From: Siphonodentalium dalli
Taxonomy: Eukaryota; Mollusca; Scaphopoda; Gadilida; Siphonodentaliidae
Direction: 5' to 3'
Length of the DNA stretch: 64,000 bases
Assembly (NCBI GenBank): GCA_032622095.1
Contig: CP136067.1
Coordinates: 77,154,705 to 77,218,704, forward strand
The notes below the pieces were generated by a model. The model had not been told where the DNA came from and searched no databases. It saw nothing but the letters and a program-made list of their open reading frames with translations. Every line of letters begins with the position of its first letter. Position 1 is the stretch's first letter. The translations under genes were made by a program, and so were the position numbers. Of this stretch, positions 1 through 13,000 are shown piece after piece.

Positions 1-1126
1 TGCCAAAAGTCTTGGTCTTATAAAGACCGGCCATGCTTCCGTCGCCAAAAAGCGGTAGATACAAAGCCGTTCATAATAATGAGATTTTGTGATCGTGTTC
101 GACTTGCTAACTGTTCTTATAGATATATGGCTGCTGTTTTGTGTCATACAAATGATGGTGATTGCAAGTATTGTTTTCTCTTGCTTGGTAAACTGGACAT
201 TCATTTACAAAGAAAATTTTAACTAACTTGGTGTCAAATCGGATGGTGGATCTTTGATGTATAGTCTTATACTTCCCTTGGATTGCTAAATTAAACCTGA
301 CCACTTAATATAACAATTATGACTGGCGATCATTCGTGCATATTATAACTTGTTTGAAGAATGTTTGTGATCCATAACCGTCTTTTTAACAGATCGTCTA
401 TGATAAATATGGTTTATAATTTTCGTTCCAATTAAAGAGAGCGGGTATATTATGTTAAGTATGTTATAATTGCAAAACAACCCAATGCTGCTGCAATGCC
501 AGTTATATAGTGATCAATAATTTCACATGTGCAACTGTATCCACTGTCCGAAGTCAAGTATAACTAGAGTTATAGCTCCTGGTTTACATTCGGCTGTGTT
601 GTTTACTGAGTTGTTCACGCGTGCAGCCAATGGTTACATGACACCAATTATTCTCCATAGGCGACAGTGTTATAGGTCGGGGCTATGCTCGATTCCTTGT
701 GAATTCAGGAACTTTCTAACGTAGTCAATTTTGAAGAATGGCTCTTCGGACCCAATTTGACCCAAAAAAAATAATAGATACGTGTGGGTTTTCCACCTTT
801 AAATTTACCGCTTTTGATACTGCTCTAATTTCGCAGAAAAATTCATCACCAAATTTTCAAACATACCCCCATTAAATGCCAGGTTAATTATTTCACCCAC
901 TCTGTATCAATATTCATCTAGGTATAATATTTCCATGGTGGCTTTGATTTTTTCTTGTTTTTGCATTAATTTTATTCCAATCATAATCAACCATTCAGCT
1001 GCCAGATGTGAGTTTATGCTGACTTGAGTGTGGGTGACAGCACACCAAGGGGGATAATTTTTTATAATTGGTGTACTATAACCCAATGAAAGCTAATGCA
1101 GCAGGTCTAATATAAGTATAGATCGT
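1..1126. other. No recognisable gene
   Basis: I see only short chance reading frames (about 65 codons) on both strands, with no conserved protein motif, no tandem array and no long inverted repeat. The composition is AT-rich and similar to the rest of the window. Introns or UTR of a host gene cannot be excluded by eye. Confidence 0.5.
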
Positions 1127-1180
1127 GCCAAGAATCTCTACTCTGGCTAACGGGAGTTAGCCAGAGTAGAGATTCATGGC
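1127..1180. repeat. Tight hairpin with 25-bp arms
   Basis: The arms 1127-1151 and 1156-1180 are reverse complements at 24 of 25 positions, separated by only 4 bases. The flanks carry a near-identical 13-bp direct repeat: TCTAATATAAGTA at 1106-1118 and TCTAATATCAGTA at 1185-1197, which could be a target-site duplication of a tiny hairpin element. The loop is too short for a typical microRNA precursor. No coding function is suggested. Confidence 0.7.
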
Positions 1181-2160
1181 ATCATCTAATATCAGTACAA
1201 TTATGGGGTGTCCAGGCAATGATCAAGACCAAAGGCTCAGTCCAGACCTAACTTACTGGATGAGTTTTGTAAATTTCGCTATAAACTGGAGACGAGTTGT
1301 GGATCCTATATTTGTTGTTAAGTGAATGTTATGACAATTTTTCGACTTTGAGGTTTGGGTTTTCTTGGTTTTCAGATGATTACTTCATACCGAATGGAAT
1401 GAATTTTGGTATCCAAGTTTGAAACCATAAATTGCAGGTCAAGTTCGATCTTCGGTTCTGTCCGCTCATTTTTACCAGAGTGATGGACCTGTTTCGATAT
1501 TCGGGTTTTCTTATAGTTTCGTGTTGATATCTGCAGTTATACTTGGTTGATTACCCACCAAACGTTGTATCATTGCTGAATTGGCTCAAATACAAGCTAT
1601 TCTTGAAACGGGTATTTGTCAAATGATTCTCAGCAGACTTATTAGTAGCCTGTCATTTGTAATATGGGCCTTTCTAAAATATTTTATTGGTTTTCGGCTG
1701 ATAATTCCAAATTACGGAATCAGTCTGAATGCAATTTGAATCAAACCAATGGGCGTTTTATGCCACCGTGGTGGTGCTTTTGTTAGTAAATCAATCTGAC
1801 ATTGATACCCACGGGTACCCACGTACTATGCCAAAACCTGGAAACTTTTTGTGAAGTTTATAACATTGAAAAAAAAAACATGACAAGACAGCAACAGCCA
1901 ACCGATATCACACGACGTATAGGTGACTTTGTTGAGCCGATTTTGATTTGCATCGCTAACAATGATGGAATTTCTCCCTGGAAATAATTCAATGTTTATT
2001 GCGATCTCGATTAACAAATGTCACAAAAATCATGAAATCTCCAGCTGAGACCAAAATTATATAGGAACAAGTATTAAAAAATAAATAAATTACATGCGTT
2101 GTTTGTTCAACGTTATAAAGTTCCCCGTCAGAACAGGTCAGAACATCAAAAGGTTCCCAA

Positions 2161-2283
2161 GTTTTGAACTGGTAGAATATGATATATATACGGGCGTTGA
2201 TGTTTTGAACTGGTATAATATGATATCTATACGGGCGTTGATGTTTTGAACTGGTAGAATATGATATCTATACGGGCGTTGCA
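2161..2283. repeat. 41-bp minisatellite, 3 units (copy 1)
   Basis: Three head-to-tail units begin at 2161, 2202 and 2243, each starting GTTTTGAACTGGTA and ending near ACGGGCGTTGATG. Substitutions between units are few. The same array is present in the second 2-kb copy at 4171, 4212 and 4253, so it existed before the larger duplication. Confidence 0.9.
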
Positions 2284-3089
2284 AGCGTAGATATTCATGA
2301 CACGATCTATCAATTTGGATGTAAAATTAGTGAAAATAACTACAATATTTTCTGTCCCCATTCAATCACCTGAGCGGGATGTACTGTATGACTTTAATTT
2401 AGTTATTCGTTGACTATATATTGTAAAGAGACTTGAATGTTTGAAGCCCATATTGCATTTTTTTTAGATATCGGCTCTATTTTGGTGATATAAATAGGTC
2501 GATAAATACGCCATGCAGTCGATGACTAAACACATTCTTATCAAATATTGAGTACCCCCATCTCTGAGCCAAACGGCACCAATTTTGTGTCTTTATGGCT
2601 AACGAATAGATTCCTCGTACATGTAGCTTGGATAAACATCAATTTGGTGGAAATCGGTGCTAAAAAATATATATTTGGCCTCGCCCCAACCCTGACTCAA
2701 TTGGCGCCACCTTTTGGCATCTTTAAGCCACATCATATAAACTAATGGAGATGATTATGTATAAGTTTGGTGGAAATCAGCGACAAGAACTCATTGTGTT
2801 GCCCTCCCCCTTTTTACCCTGACACCAACAGCGCCACTTTAGACCATTGAAACCCGTATATCTGTTAGACCCCTTTGGACCCACCTGGATGATGCCCCGT
2901 TAATTTCTATTGAATAAAGGCAGACAGGCAATATAGGCATATATATTGCCATACTACCAAATAACACTCTGGAAATTTAATACTTATACATAAAGGTGAT
3001 GAAGGGCCACGATGTCGAACAATTGTTCGCTAATAAGCGAGATCACTGAGTCGCTGCCGTATTGGATCAATCCAGCTCCGCTCCGTGAT

Positions 3090-3492
3090 CAGGGACGTGG
3101 CTAGAGGGTTTCCGTTCGGGGGGTGTCCGCCTTGGGAAATTCCAACTGCACCCCCCCCCTGATTCAGAATCAGACCGAACACAAGTTTTGCATAATTCCA
3201 TTTGCACCTCAGTGCTTAGGCCTAATAGGCCTAATATCCTATATTTTCATAAACCATGGTTCTATATTCCCGGTATGAGAAGATTCAGATATTTTAACCT
3301 GAAACATTGCATAGATCCTAACATCTAGTGGTCTAACTCCATACAAATGCACACAGCTACGGGCAAGAAAGTGTCCACGACACACCGGGCTGACCATGGT
3401 TGTTCTGCCCGGTGTGAGAAAATTTTGAAATTTGAACAAGAAAATCGCAAATCCTAGCATCTAGACTGGCCTCAACTGAAGCTTTCCTATAG
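3090..3492. mobile_element. Truncated left part of hAT-like element
   Basis: The segment starts with CAGGGACGTGGCTAGAGG, the same terminus as the complete element at 5103-5975, and is preceded by the same 8 bases, TCCGTGAT (3082-3089). It stops at the junction of the tandem duplication (3492/3493) and so lacks the right terminal repeat. It is therefore a by-product of the duplication, not an independent insertion. Confidence 0.75.
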
Positions 3493-5512
3493 TGATGGAC
3501 CTGTTTCGATATTCGGGTTTTCTTATAGTTTCGTGTTGATATCTGCAGTTATACTTGGTTGATTACCCACCAAACGTTGTATCATTGCTGAATTGGCTCA
3601 AATACAAGCTATTCTTGAAACGGGTATTTGTCAAATGATTCTCAGCAGACTTATTAGTAGCCTGTCATTTGTAATATGGGCCTTTCTAAAATATTTTATT
3701 GGTTTTCGGCTGATAATTCCAAATTATGGAATCCGTCTGAATGCAATTTGAATCAAACCAATGGGCGTTTTATGCCACGTGGTGGTGCTTTTGTTAGTAA
3801 ATCAATCTGACATTGATACCCACGAGTACCCACGTACTATGCCAAAACCTGGAAACTTTTTGTGAAGTTTATAACATTGAAAAAAAAACATGACAAGACA
3901 GCAACAGCCAACCGATATCACACGACGTATAGGTGACTTTGTTGAGCCGATTTTGATTTGCATCGCTAACAATGATGGAATTTCTCCCGGGAAATAATTC
4001 AATGTTTATTGCGATCTCGATTAACAAATGTCACAAAAATCATGAAATCTCCAGCTGAGACCAAAATTATATAGGAACAAGTATTAAAAAATAAATAAAT
4101 TACATGCGTTGTTTGTTCAACGTTATAAAGTTCCCCGTCAGAACAGGTCAGAACATCAAAAGGTTCCCAAGTTTTGAACTGGTAGAATATGATATCTATA
4201 CGGGCGTTGATGTTTTGAACTGGTATAATATTATATCTATACGGGCGTTGATGTTTTGAACTGGTAGAATATGATATCTATACGGGCTTTGGAAGCGTAG
4301 ATATTCATGACACGATCTATCAATTTGGATGTAAAATTAGTGAAAATAACTACAATATTTTCTGTCCCCATTCAATCACCTGAGCGGGATGTACTGTATG
4401 ACTTTAATTTAGTTATTCGTTGACTATATATTGTAAAGAGACTTGACTGTTTGAAGCCCATATTGCATTTTTGTTTAGATATCGGCTCTATTTTGGTGAT
4501 CAAAATAGGTCGATAAATACGCCATGCAGTACGACGACTAAACACATTCTTATCAAATATTGAGTACCCCCCCATCTCTGAGCCAAACGGCACCAATTTT
4601 GTGTCTTTATGGCTAACGAATAGATTCCTCGTACATGTAGCTTGGATAAACATCAATTTGGTGGAAATCGGTGCTAAAATATTTTTGGCCTCTCCCCAAC
4701 CCTGACTCAAATGGCGCCACCTTTTGGCACATTTAAGCCACATCATATAAACTAATGGAGATGATTATGTATAAGTTTGGGGAAACCAGCGACAAGAACT
4801 CATTGTGTTGCCCTCCCCTTTTTTACCCTGACACCAACAGTGCCACTTTAGACCATTGAAACCCGTATCTCTGTTAGACCCATTTGGATCCACCTGGATG
4901 GTGCCCCGTTAATTTCTATTGAATAAAGGCAGACAGGCAATATAGGCATATATATTGCCATACTACCAAATAACACTCTGGGAATTTAATACTTATATAT
5001 ACATAAAGGTGATGAAGGGCCACGATGTCGAACAATTGTTCGCTAATAAGCGAGATTACTGAGTCGCGGCCGTGTTGGATTAATCCAGCTCCGCTCCGTG
5101 ATCAGGGACATGGCTAGAGGGTTTCCGTTCGGGGGTGTCCACCTTGGGAAATTTCAACTGCACCCCCCTTGATTCAGAATCAGACCGAACACAAGTTTTG
5201 CATAATTCCATTTGCACCCCCTTGCACCTCAGTGCTTAGGCCTAATAGACCTAATATCCTATATTTTCATAAACCATGGTTCTATATTCCCGGTATGAGA
5301 ACATTCAGATATTTTAACCTGAAACATTGCATAGATCCTAACATCTAGTGGTCTAACTCCATACAAATGCACACAGCTACGGGCAAGAAAGAGACCACGA
5401 CACACCGGGCTGACCATGGTTGTTCGGCCCGGTGTGAGAAAATTTTGAAATTTGAACAAGAAAATCGCAAATCCTAGCATCTAGACTGGCCTCAACTGAA
5501 GCTTTCCTATAG
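3493..5512. repeat. 2.0-kb tandem duplication, copy 2
   Basis: Second head-to-tail copy, about 2,020 bp; the length difference comes from small indels (poly-C and poly-A tracts, a 'tatata' expansion, a short insertion near 5220). It carries the same 41-bp triple array and the same left portion of the hAT-like element, but here the element continues past the unit end to its own right terminus. Confidence 0.9.
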
Positions 5513-5975
5513 TGTTGGAAATTTCAGACCTCATACTCCCCCTCAGGTTGGAAAATTCTCCAACTGATGACCATTTCAGTCCACAAGTTTGACCAAATGT
5601 AGTAAAATATTTTTAAACTTATTAGCATTTTTGTATTGGCCACGGGGGAGAGACAATGACACACTGGGCCGACCATGGTTCGGGCCGGTGTGCGATTTTT
5701 TTTAATCTGAACAAGAAAATCGCAACATCCTCGCATCTAGACTAGCCTCAAGCATTCCTAGAGTTGGAAATTTCAAACATGGCACCCCACTTAGGTTGGA
5801 AAATTTACAACTGATGATTTTCAACCTATTGTTGGTGTGAAATTTCCAACTAATGTTTTGGCAGGTATGAAATTTCCAACTGTTGAAAATTTTGACCAAA
5901 TTTGCGGGGGGGGGGGGGGGGTGGGGGTGAGATACCCGGTGAGATACCCCCAAACCCCATGTCGCCACGTCTCTG
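5103..5975. mobile_element. Non-autonomous hAT-like element with 8-bp TSD
   Basis: An 873-bp element bounded by short inverted termini: CAGGGACATGGC at the left and GCCACGTCTCTG at the right, whose reverse complement is CAGAGACGTGGC. It is flanked on both sides by the identical 8-bp sequence TCCGTGAT (5095-5102 and 5976-5983). An 8-bp target-site duplication and CAG-type termini are characteristic of the hAT superfamily. No transposase reading frame is present. Internally it holds three diverged copies of a segment containing 'ccatggtt ... catctag' (near 5274, 5414 and 5674) and repeated 'gttggaaatttc' motifs on both strands. A 16-base poly-G run (5906-5921) lies near the right end. Confidence 0.8.
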
Positions 5976-6029
5976 TCCGTGATGTGAGAGATTCAACCGT
6001 TTTAATATTTTAATATTTTTTTTATATTC

Positions 6030-6673
6030 ATGACTTCCATATATCTAGCGATGGATCAGAACTGGCTAATAACATATATCTTATTGTAAAGCAATTACAC
6101 GCCAACGATCCAAAGTTAACACGCAAGTCAAAATAGCTTAACTTTGTGACAAACACCCTGAATGAACTTGATCTATGTTCTGTATGGGAGTCACAGTCTG
6201 CTTTATCTAAACAGGACATTCGCAATATTAAGACCTTTCTTATAGAGCAGCATTGGGCTAAACTTTTTATCGATTTAGAATTATCTGATTCATCAAGAGC
6301 AACTTTTTACAGAAATATTAAAACCAGCCCCTGTATTAGCCGGTATTTGCTTCAGTTGCCAGATCATCTGATCCCTTATATATATGGTGAAATTTAGAAC
6401 AGCCAACCACCGACTCCCCGTTGAAAAACGGCGGTGGCGAAACAGTATATACCTTGTAATATATGTGAACAGTGCGGTAACGGGATAGGGGACGAGTATC
6501 ATCTCCTACTGATATGCGACGAATTTAGAGATATCCGTGAACAGTTCATTCCAAAATACTATTGGCTATCTCCAACGCGAGAAAAGTTTTATGGTTTGAT
6601 ATCTATAGCTAATATATCGCTCCTGAAGAGGGTGAGTATATTTCTAAAATTAGCCTTCAGAAAATTGAAATAA
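6030..6673 (+). pseudogene. LINE reverse-transcriptase ORF, C-terminal fragment (broken)
   Basis: This is the C-terminal part of a non-LTR retrotransposon ORF2, past the polymerase core. In one frame from about 6048 to 6396 it reads as a post-RT helical region interrupted by a stop at about 6134 (residues ...LTRKSK then stop), followed by LNELDLCSVWESQ and LPDHLIPYIYGEIKFRTANH. A frameshift near 6400-6440 moves it into the frame holding the terminal zinc-finger-like motif CNICEQCGNGIGDEYHLLLIC, of the C-x2-C...H-x4-C kind usual at the end of such ORFs. The order 'FR-x-NHRLPVE-x-RRW' then C/H motif is typical of LINEs common in molluscs (established family pattern, recalled not searched). The endonuclease and catalytic RT parts are absent, consistent with a 5'-truncated insertion. 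Non-functional. Confidence 0.8.
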
Positions 6674-7086
6674 TAACTTACAACCATAGTGATGATCTGG
6701 CATTAACAGCATTTACATCTATATGTAATTACTCATATAAGTAATTACATCTATATGTAATTACTCATATATATATATACATATGTATATATATGTATGT
6801 ATATGTATGTATATATATATATATATATGTATATATATGTATATATATGTATATATAGTTATATATATGTATATGGCTATATAAATGTATGTATATGTAT
6901 ATCACTATTTGTGTGAGTCGATCGACAGATAGACTCGTGATTTTAATAATGAATTTATTACTTATATAATCCATATGTAGTATGATGCCAAAATGCTTAT
7001 TGAAATATCTTATGTATATAGTGTATATATGTTCGTGTGTGTTCCACCTTAAATGGTGGCTTTATGCATTAAACAATTGAATTCAA
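6674..7086 (+). mobile_element. LINE 3' UTR and tail, with internal AT microsatellite
   Basis: Downstream of the RT fragment comes a repeated palindromic block (TATATGTAATTAC, 6720-6770), then an AT-rich microsatellite of ATATGTAT units (about 6765-6900), then a segment ending CACCTTAAATGGTGGC, TTTATGCATTAAACAATTG, AATTC (to 7086). The last block matches a minus-strand sequence at 18708-18800, so I take it as the 3' end of the same LINE family. The (ATTGAATT)-like end fits a target-primed tail. Confidence 0.6.
6720..6900. repeat. AT-rich microsatellite (ATATGTAT-type)
   Basis: Imperfect array of TATATG/TATGTA repeats with long pure TA stretches, preceded by two copies of a palindromic GTAATTAC motif. 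It lies inside the 3' UTR of the LINE fragment. Reading frames across it are artefacts. Confidence 0.85.
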
Positions 7087-10000
7087 AAATGCTACTCCAG
7101 AACTGTGACCTGTAAACTAAAACCACGGAACCGAGCCTGGTGGATCCAATATAGCCACGAATTAGTGACAGGGCGTATTACCACGGAACTATGCGTTAAC
7201 GCCACTTGTAGTATTCACGTTTCAATATATACTAATTTCTCACTTTGTTCATGTTTATTTAGTGATTGAAGTATAGGTCAAGAAATACTAATATGCAGAC
7301 TTTACATACTGGTACTCTGAAAATAGTTGTCGAATTAAGTATAAAAGAAACGTCTTGTCTGTTGCCAACAGTTTGCGCATAAGTGATAAAAACGCTCTTC
7401 ATTTCACCCTACCGGGGGCTGATTAGTACTGAACGCTCTTTAATTATCCATGCCGAAGAAAGGAAAGGATCTTCGCGTTTGTATTTCCGAAGCGATGAAT
7501 TATACGACTCAATGAAGCACGAAGAACGCGTATTTATGTAATTTTCTACATCAGATCACCGAAGTAAAATAGAGTTGTGCACCATCTATTGGTATCAAGA
7601 AAATTTTTGTACGCTGACTATCAGCATGTTAATGTGATCCACTGGCATCTTCGCAACTGCTGCTATCCATGATGTCCACAACATTTCTACCAAGAGACGA
7701 AAAATGGCAGCCCAAAGCAAAATAGATTTAATACCGCATGCGGTAAATATGCACGATATGTTAAATTAAAGCGTCGAGCGCTCTGAAACGAAGATTCGAT
7801 TAAATAGAGTTGCTTCTCTTGCTACATTTCTGAGACCTACCGATTTGACAAAACGAACTGAATTAAATATAACTGTGCCTCTCGATGGTGACATGGAGCT
7901 AATTGATCGGAGTTCATAGTAGCTAATTGCCTATATCGAGACAGTATCTATTAAACAATACATTAATTCAACAAGGAACAATAAAGCGACACTTGTTATT
8001 CTGTTTATGACATGTTAACATTGCAGAGCGTTTCTCTCATTTCTGCTCGCAATGTTGGAAACAAAATTTTAATGATAACTGTTTATGATTTCGGTATGTC
8101 TATTTCATGCAGAGTATATTATGAGTTACAATGGCATTGCATGTATTTATTGGCTCGTTCCAATACCGAGAATTCGAGAAAAGAATTGCTTTATCGGATC
8201 AAAACAGCCAGCAATAATGGGCATTGTGTTTTGTGTTATTACGACATGTTCCGATATTTTCCGACACGAGTTCAGTCAAGGTATTTACAACAGCCACTAG
8301 ACCGACACAGCGTAACACTCCTTGTGTAATTCCATATTACTAACAGTAAACACTCTTTAATGCTTGGTCATATATTATGTTTAAAATGAGACATACGCAT
8401 ATGTTTAAGCAACACATTAAACTTAGCAGAAAGATTCTGCGGATACCCGATTCTGCTTCTGTATATAGCAACTGTACTGAATGTATATAGGAAGTCAATA
8501 AAAGCCTAATTGTACGTGTGTAATCGTGGTAACTGTGTGCCATGGAGATGAGGCTACACGAGAAGTTCATTATGTTACTTGCATGGCTGTAAATACATGT
8601 ATTGAAGACCAAACATACATTTCAATAAAAAATAAAGTGAAATGCTTTCCTTATAACAATCCATATAATTTGTATGCTAAATTAGTGACCTATTGACACA
8701 AAACCGTTGTGTGTGTCCCCACGAGTAAGAAAACATGGACACATAGGAACTGTGTAGGATACTATATAACAGTCCAAAAACTATTACGACTATAACGAGT
8801 TAGTGAGCCGATATGTTCATCATCTAGGGTAAATCCATAGCACTTTTGATTAATAACAGCAAAATCTAGAAGGTTAACGAGTAGTTAAGTTTGTTTCTTA
8901 ATCCTTTCTATATTAAATGATTTAGTACAAACAGGGTTAAATTAGAGGATTAACCGATTGTTCATCTGAGTTCATTAATATGACCTCATCAGTTGCCATC
9001 GCCAGCATTATATGAAAGACTGCATATTCCAATAGTAAATCAGTTTTATTAACATCGCGTTTCTTCTCATATAGGATGTATCTAGTCTTTTTGAACTGTT
9101 ACTGATATATTTTGTTTATTTTAAGTTGCACTCATATCAGTTTTTGTTTGTTAGGGGGGGGGGGGGGGGGTGGCAAAAATACTCCGTATGGACATGGAAG
9201 CAGAGGTTGTTGCCTTGCAGTTCCATGTGCAACTTGGTTGGGATGAGTGACAACTCCACTAAATGTCTCTATCTGATGCTCATAACATAAATAGGACGTT
9301 GTTGCAGTCAAGATATATTTTAAACTTTTGCAGGAATAATATCCCGGCTTTTAATGACTTCAGTAAACATTACACGGTGGTGTAAAATGTTTTCTTTTTG
9401 TTGTTGCCATTTTTACCACCCACCCCAACATAACATTCTGCATTTTTCTACAATGCCGCCACCCTGAACACCCCCATATAATTTTAGATATTTTCAAATG
9501 TTCATCTCTCAAAACAGCGACAGTAACTTGTAATTTTCAAGCTGTAAAATAGGTTAAGTTTTTCCAATCAATATTTATAGAGAAAAGTATGTGGATTATC
9601 AGCAAAGATGGAACTTGCTGTCAGGGATGCATGGGGTCTATCACGCCCCCATTCTTAGTAAGCATTCAACGATTTGGGAATTTCATGCTCGAAACAAGAG
9701 TTGTTGGATATTACTGGCATAGATGCTGACATTCTTCCGATACCTGTATTCTCCCCACAAGTATTTAGTGTAGCCTATTTTAATTCAAATTGTCAAATGT
9801 TGTTCATAGACTCTGATTTTAAAATTTCCAATATTTATTAACTTCTTTATTAATTAATTTTTATTAACTTGGAATTTTGACACAAATGGGTTGGGTACAG
9901 ATTTGATTCCATAGAGTTGGAAATTCTGTCCTGCAAAAAGAGCGGTATGCAGTTAGACATTCAAAGATCGCTAAGCCATTTACTGGGACGAAGTTCCTTT

Positions 10001-13000
10001 AACCATGATGATGATCACAAGCCATACATGTGTTTGGAACATACAGTTGGGGATTGGTTGGTGGAACATTAGTTTAGCCAGAGTTAAGAAGATGTTCGCT
10101 TCAAAGAGGAGATGATTTGTTTGGATATTCACTCAAAACGAAGGGTATAATGCACGCTCCTGTTGGATTACCGTCGAATACACAAAGTAAAACATAGTTT
10201 CTTTCTTTTTTAAAAAGGTCCACACTGACTTATGGGAATGTTTCATCAACAATTCATTCGTGCAGAATCACCTAAACATGTAACTCTGTAGTTTAATTAA
10301 ATTACACCCATTGTCGACAATTGCACGTTGTGGCTATCTCACAAGGCGGTCGATTTTCGACACCGACCGTGTATTGTTTCTTTACAATCCCTTCATTCCA
10401 ATCGGATTGGTTGATCACCACCAAACTTGGTATGTGGCTGAATTGACTCATCAAAACACAAGCTGTGCTTGAGTCGGGGATTTATCCAATGATTCTCCCC
10501 GAGAACTTATTGAGCTCTTTTTGACTTAAAAAAAAACATTTACCTGTGCTTGCAAATCCTAATACTAGTATAATAATTTACAAACACTGAGTTCTCAAAT
10601 CTATTCCAATTTGTTTGGTACCGTTCGCCATAACATGGACCATAATATCAGTTTTGAGGGAATAATTAAATGGGGAAATATTTAGCAACACAATGTGTTA
10701 TCACACTATATGAACCTTAAATTGTATCATATATATTCTGTTAATATTATAATGATACAAGTTCTCGTGAGATAACTATATAGCTATGTTCCACTAAATA
10801 ACGATCCAATTAATGTAGATGGATGTATGTGAGTGTTCAATGACACAATCATGTCATTAGTGATCCAAAGACAGGTATAACTAAGAAGTGTCATGTAGCA
10901 GAATAGATCAGGGTAGAATATCTGTCTAAATATGCACCCATTGGCTATCAAAAGAGGGGTGGTCAAAATACATGCAGATGTACAAAAAATATATATACTG
11001 TTTCACTTTAAAATTGTATAACACAACACGAGATAGAACAATCACATTTGCAGTCACCATGGATTTTATGCAAATAATTATCGCTCGGAATCATCACAGG
11101 TTATCCATTCAAGTGAGTCAGACCTTTGATTCAAAATTTTAGTTGCAAATATTGGTCCGATAAGACAGGTATACGCTGACAAATATGATTTCCGCTACAC
11201 GGTTAACAGATAAATAACATCTGCATCAAATAATCTATCGCTGAGATCTTTCTATACATTAATCAGCACTGAGGGTGATGCATAGCAAACCAAGTTGTCA
11301 TCATACAAGTTGGGAGTTATTTTATTTTCAAAAGCAGCTATAAGTGTAAGATTCATGGAAAAAGAGGGTGGGTACCCAATTTGTTTGAGAAAACAATGTG
11401 TTTGTTGCACACAAAATAGTGATCTAGATGCTGAATACCCTGACAAAACTTGACAGACATCGACATTTCCAGCTGTTTCCATTTTGTTGCACAAAAGTGT
11501 GACAATCACTCTTCAAGTTAAAATATCAGTAGTATAATAACAGGGAGGTTCTTTAGTTTTACAATATCAGGAATAGAATAACAAGATAACTTTATTGGCC
11601 CAACAATTGGGGTTCGTGTACTCGAAAATATGTCTTGCCGGGGAATATACCGTCGGTATAAAAGTGATCCTGGTATTTACAGACTTATTTCCATCCCCGA
11701 AACCGCCCGGAATCTTAAATATTGTGTGGTCTTGGAATTTCAACCTTTCCTACCAACAGACAGTCCACATCAGCGTTAATGAAATGCATACAATGCATGG
11801 ACATGGGCCATAAGAAATGCTAGCACCAAATTTGCACAAATGACTTTGTATTAAGGTGTATATATACGCCTGTATATATCTCGTATGGTTTAGAACAATT
11901 ATTCAATGGGACAAATCCGCTGCTATGTAATGGCAGTTTTTTTTTATCCACTTAATTTTCAAGCCTCGTGATAAATAGCAATTTGTCGGATTCCTGAAAA
12001 TCTGGCTATATATAAAACAATAGGTCAAGCAATACTTGCGATGTATACTATACTAATACGTGATTTCCATGTACCATGCACAGACTTGGAAATTATAAAT
12101 TATAATTTAGCTTTTAAAAAATCTTCCCCACACACCATGTACGAGAAGACAAAGGCTCTTTGTCGTAACCATATACGGGAATAAATATCCAAAAACGCCT
12201 GCTATTGTTTCATGCCCAAAGCTAAGGATTCTATACATTAAGCGAGTGGAATATAAGCCAAAAGTGAGCGGTTTTGTGTCCCTTCGTGAGCACTTAAAGC
12301 CACTGAAGGTTTGTATCTGGGAGGCATATATATTTGTTATCCCATTGTTTTGACACTGTTAACGAATAAACCTGTATGATACCTGGGTAATAATCGGATG
12401 CTCGAATATGATATGGGTCGCGAAAGTACTTCTATAGTTCTAAACGGCGATGTCGTAACTGGAAGTCTAAAACCTCCGAACACATCTGTACAGAGCCATG
12501 TTGCGAATGAAGCTAACCGTCGATTTCATCGAGCTGGGAGAGAACGAGACATCGATTTGTCAGGTCGGCCATTCTAAAACGACAGCCTCCTATTCCCATA
12601 TCCTATATAATTTCATCTGTTATGAATTTAACGTATAGGATTACAGCATTTTCCTTCATTGGTTCAATCCAATCGCAGTTTTATGAAATATGAAACAAAT
12701 ACACAGATTTATAGATGAAATAAAAAGAAAACAAATCGGCGAATGAAAAGCTATAGCAACATAAACCGACTGTAGGATAATTGACTCACATCAAGCGGTT
12801 TGTAAATTTACGGTCTTTACATAAAATCGTCATCAAGCGTTCATTTTAGTACGGTGTTGTCATTTCAGCACGAAGAATCGGCCCCCACGAGTCTGCGGCT
12901 TCGTGCGGTTATGTGCATTTAATCTCCTTTTTATAAATCCTTCCCAAATAATGCGCAATACTGAAACTATTGGAGAGCCTGGTTGATATCTTTGTGGTGG

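Larger units (their letters stand above)
1481..3492. repeat. 2.0-kb tandem duplication, copy 1
   Basis: This 2,012-bp segment is repeated head to tail by 3493-5512 with few substitutions and short indels, so the duplication looks young. It contains three 41-bp minisatellite units (starting 2161, 2202, 2243), two decayed satellite-like segments rich in 'ggcgccacctttt' type sequence (2550-2900), and at its right end the first 403 bp of a hAT-like element. The start shares only AGTG with the sequence at the junction, which marks a 4-bp microhomology breakpoint. Short reading frames inside differ between copies and are not conserved as protein. Confidence 0.9.

Noticed and set aside
1127-1180. 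MicroRNA precursor
   Set aside because: The loop is only 4 bases and the stem only 25 bp with near-perfect pairing, shorter than usual animal precursors.
11583-11610. Minus-strand AATAAAGTTATCTTG as a LINE polyadenylation tail
   Set aside because: The phrase resembles common LINE 3' ends, but no coding remnant or matching copy was found in the window.
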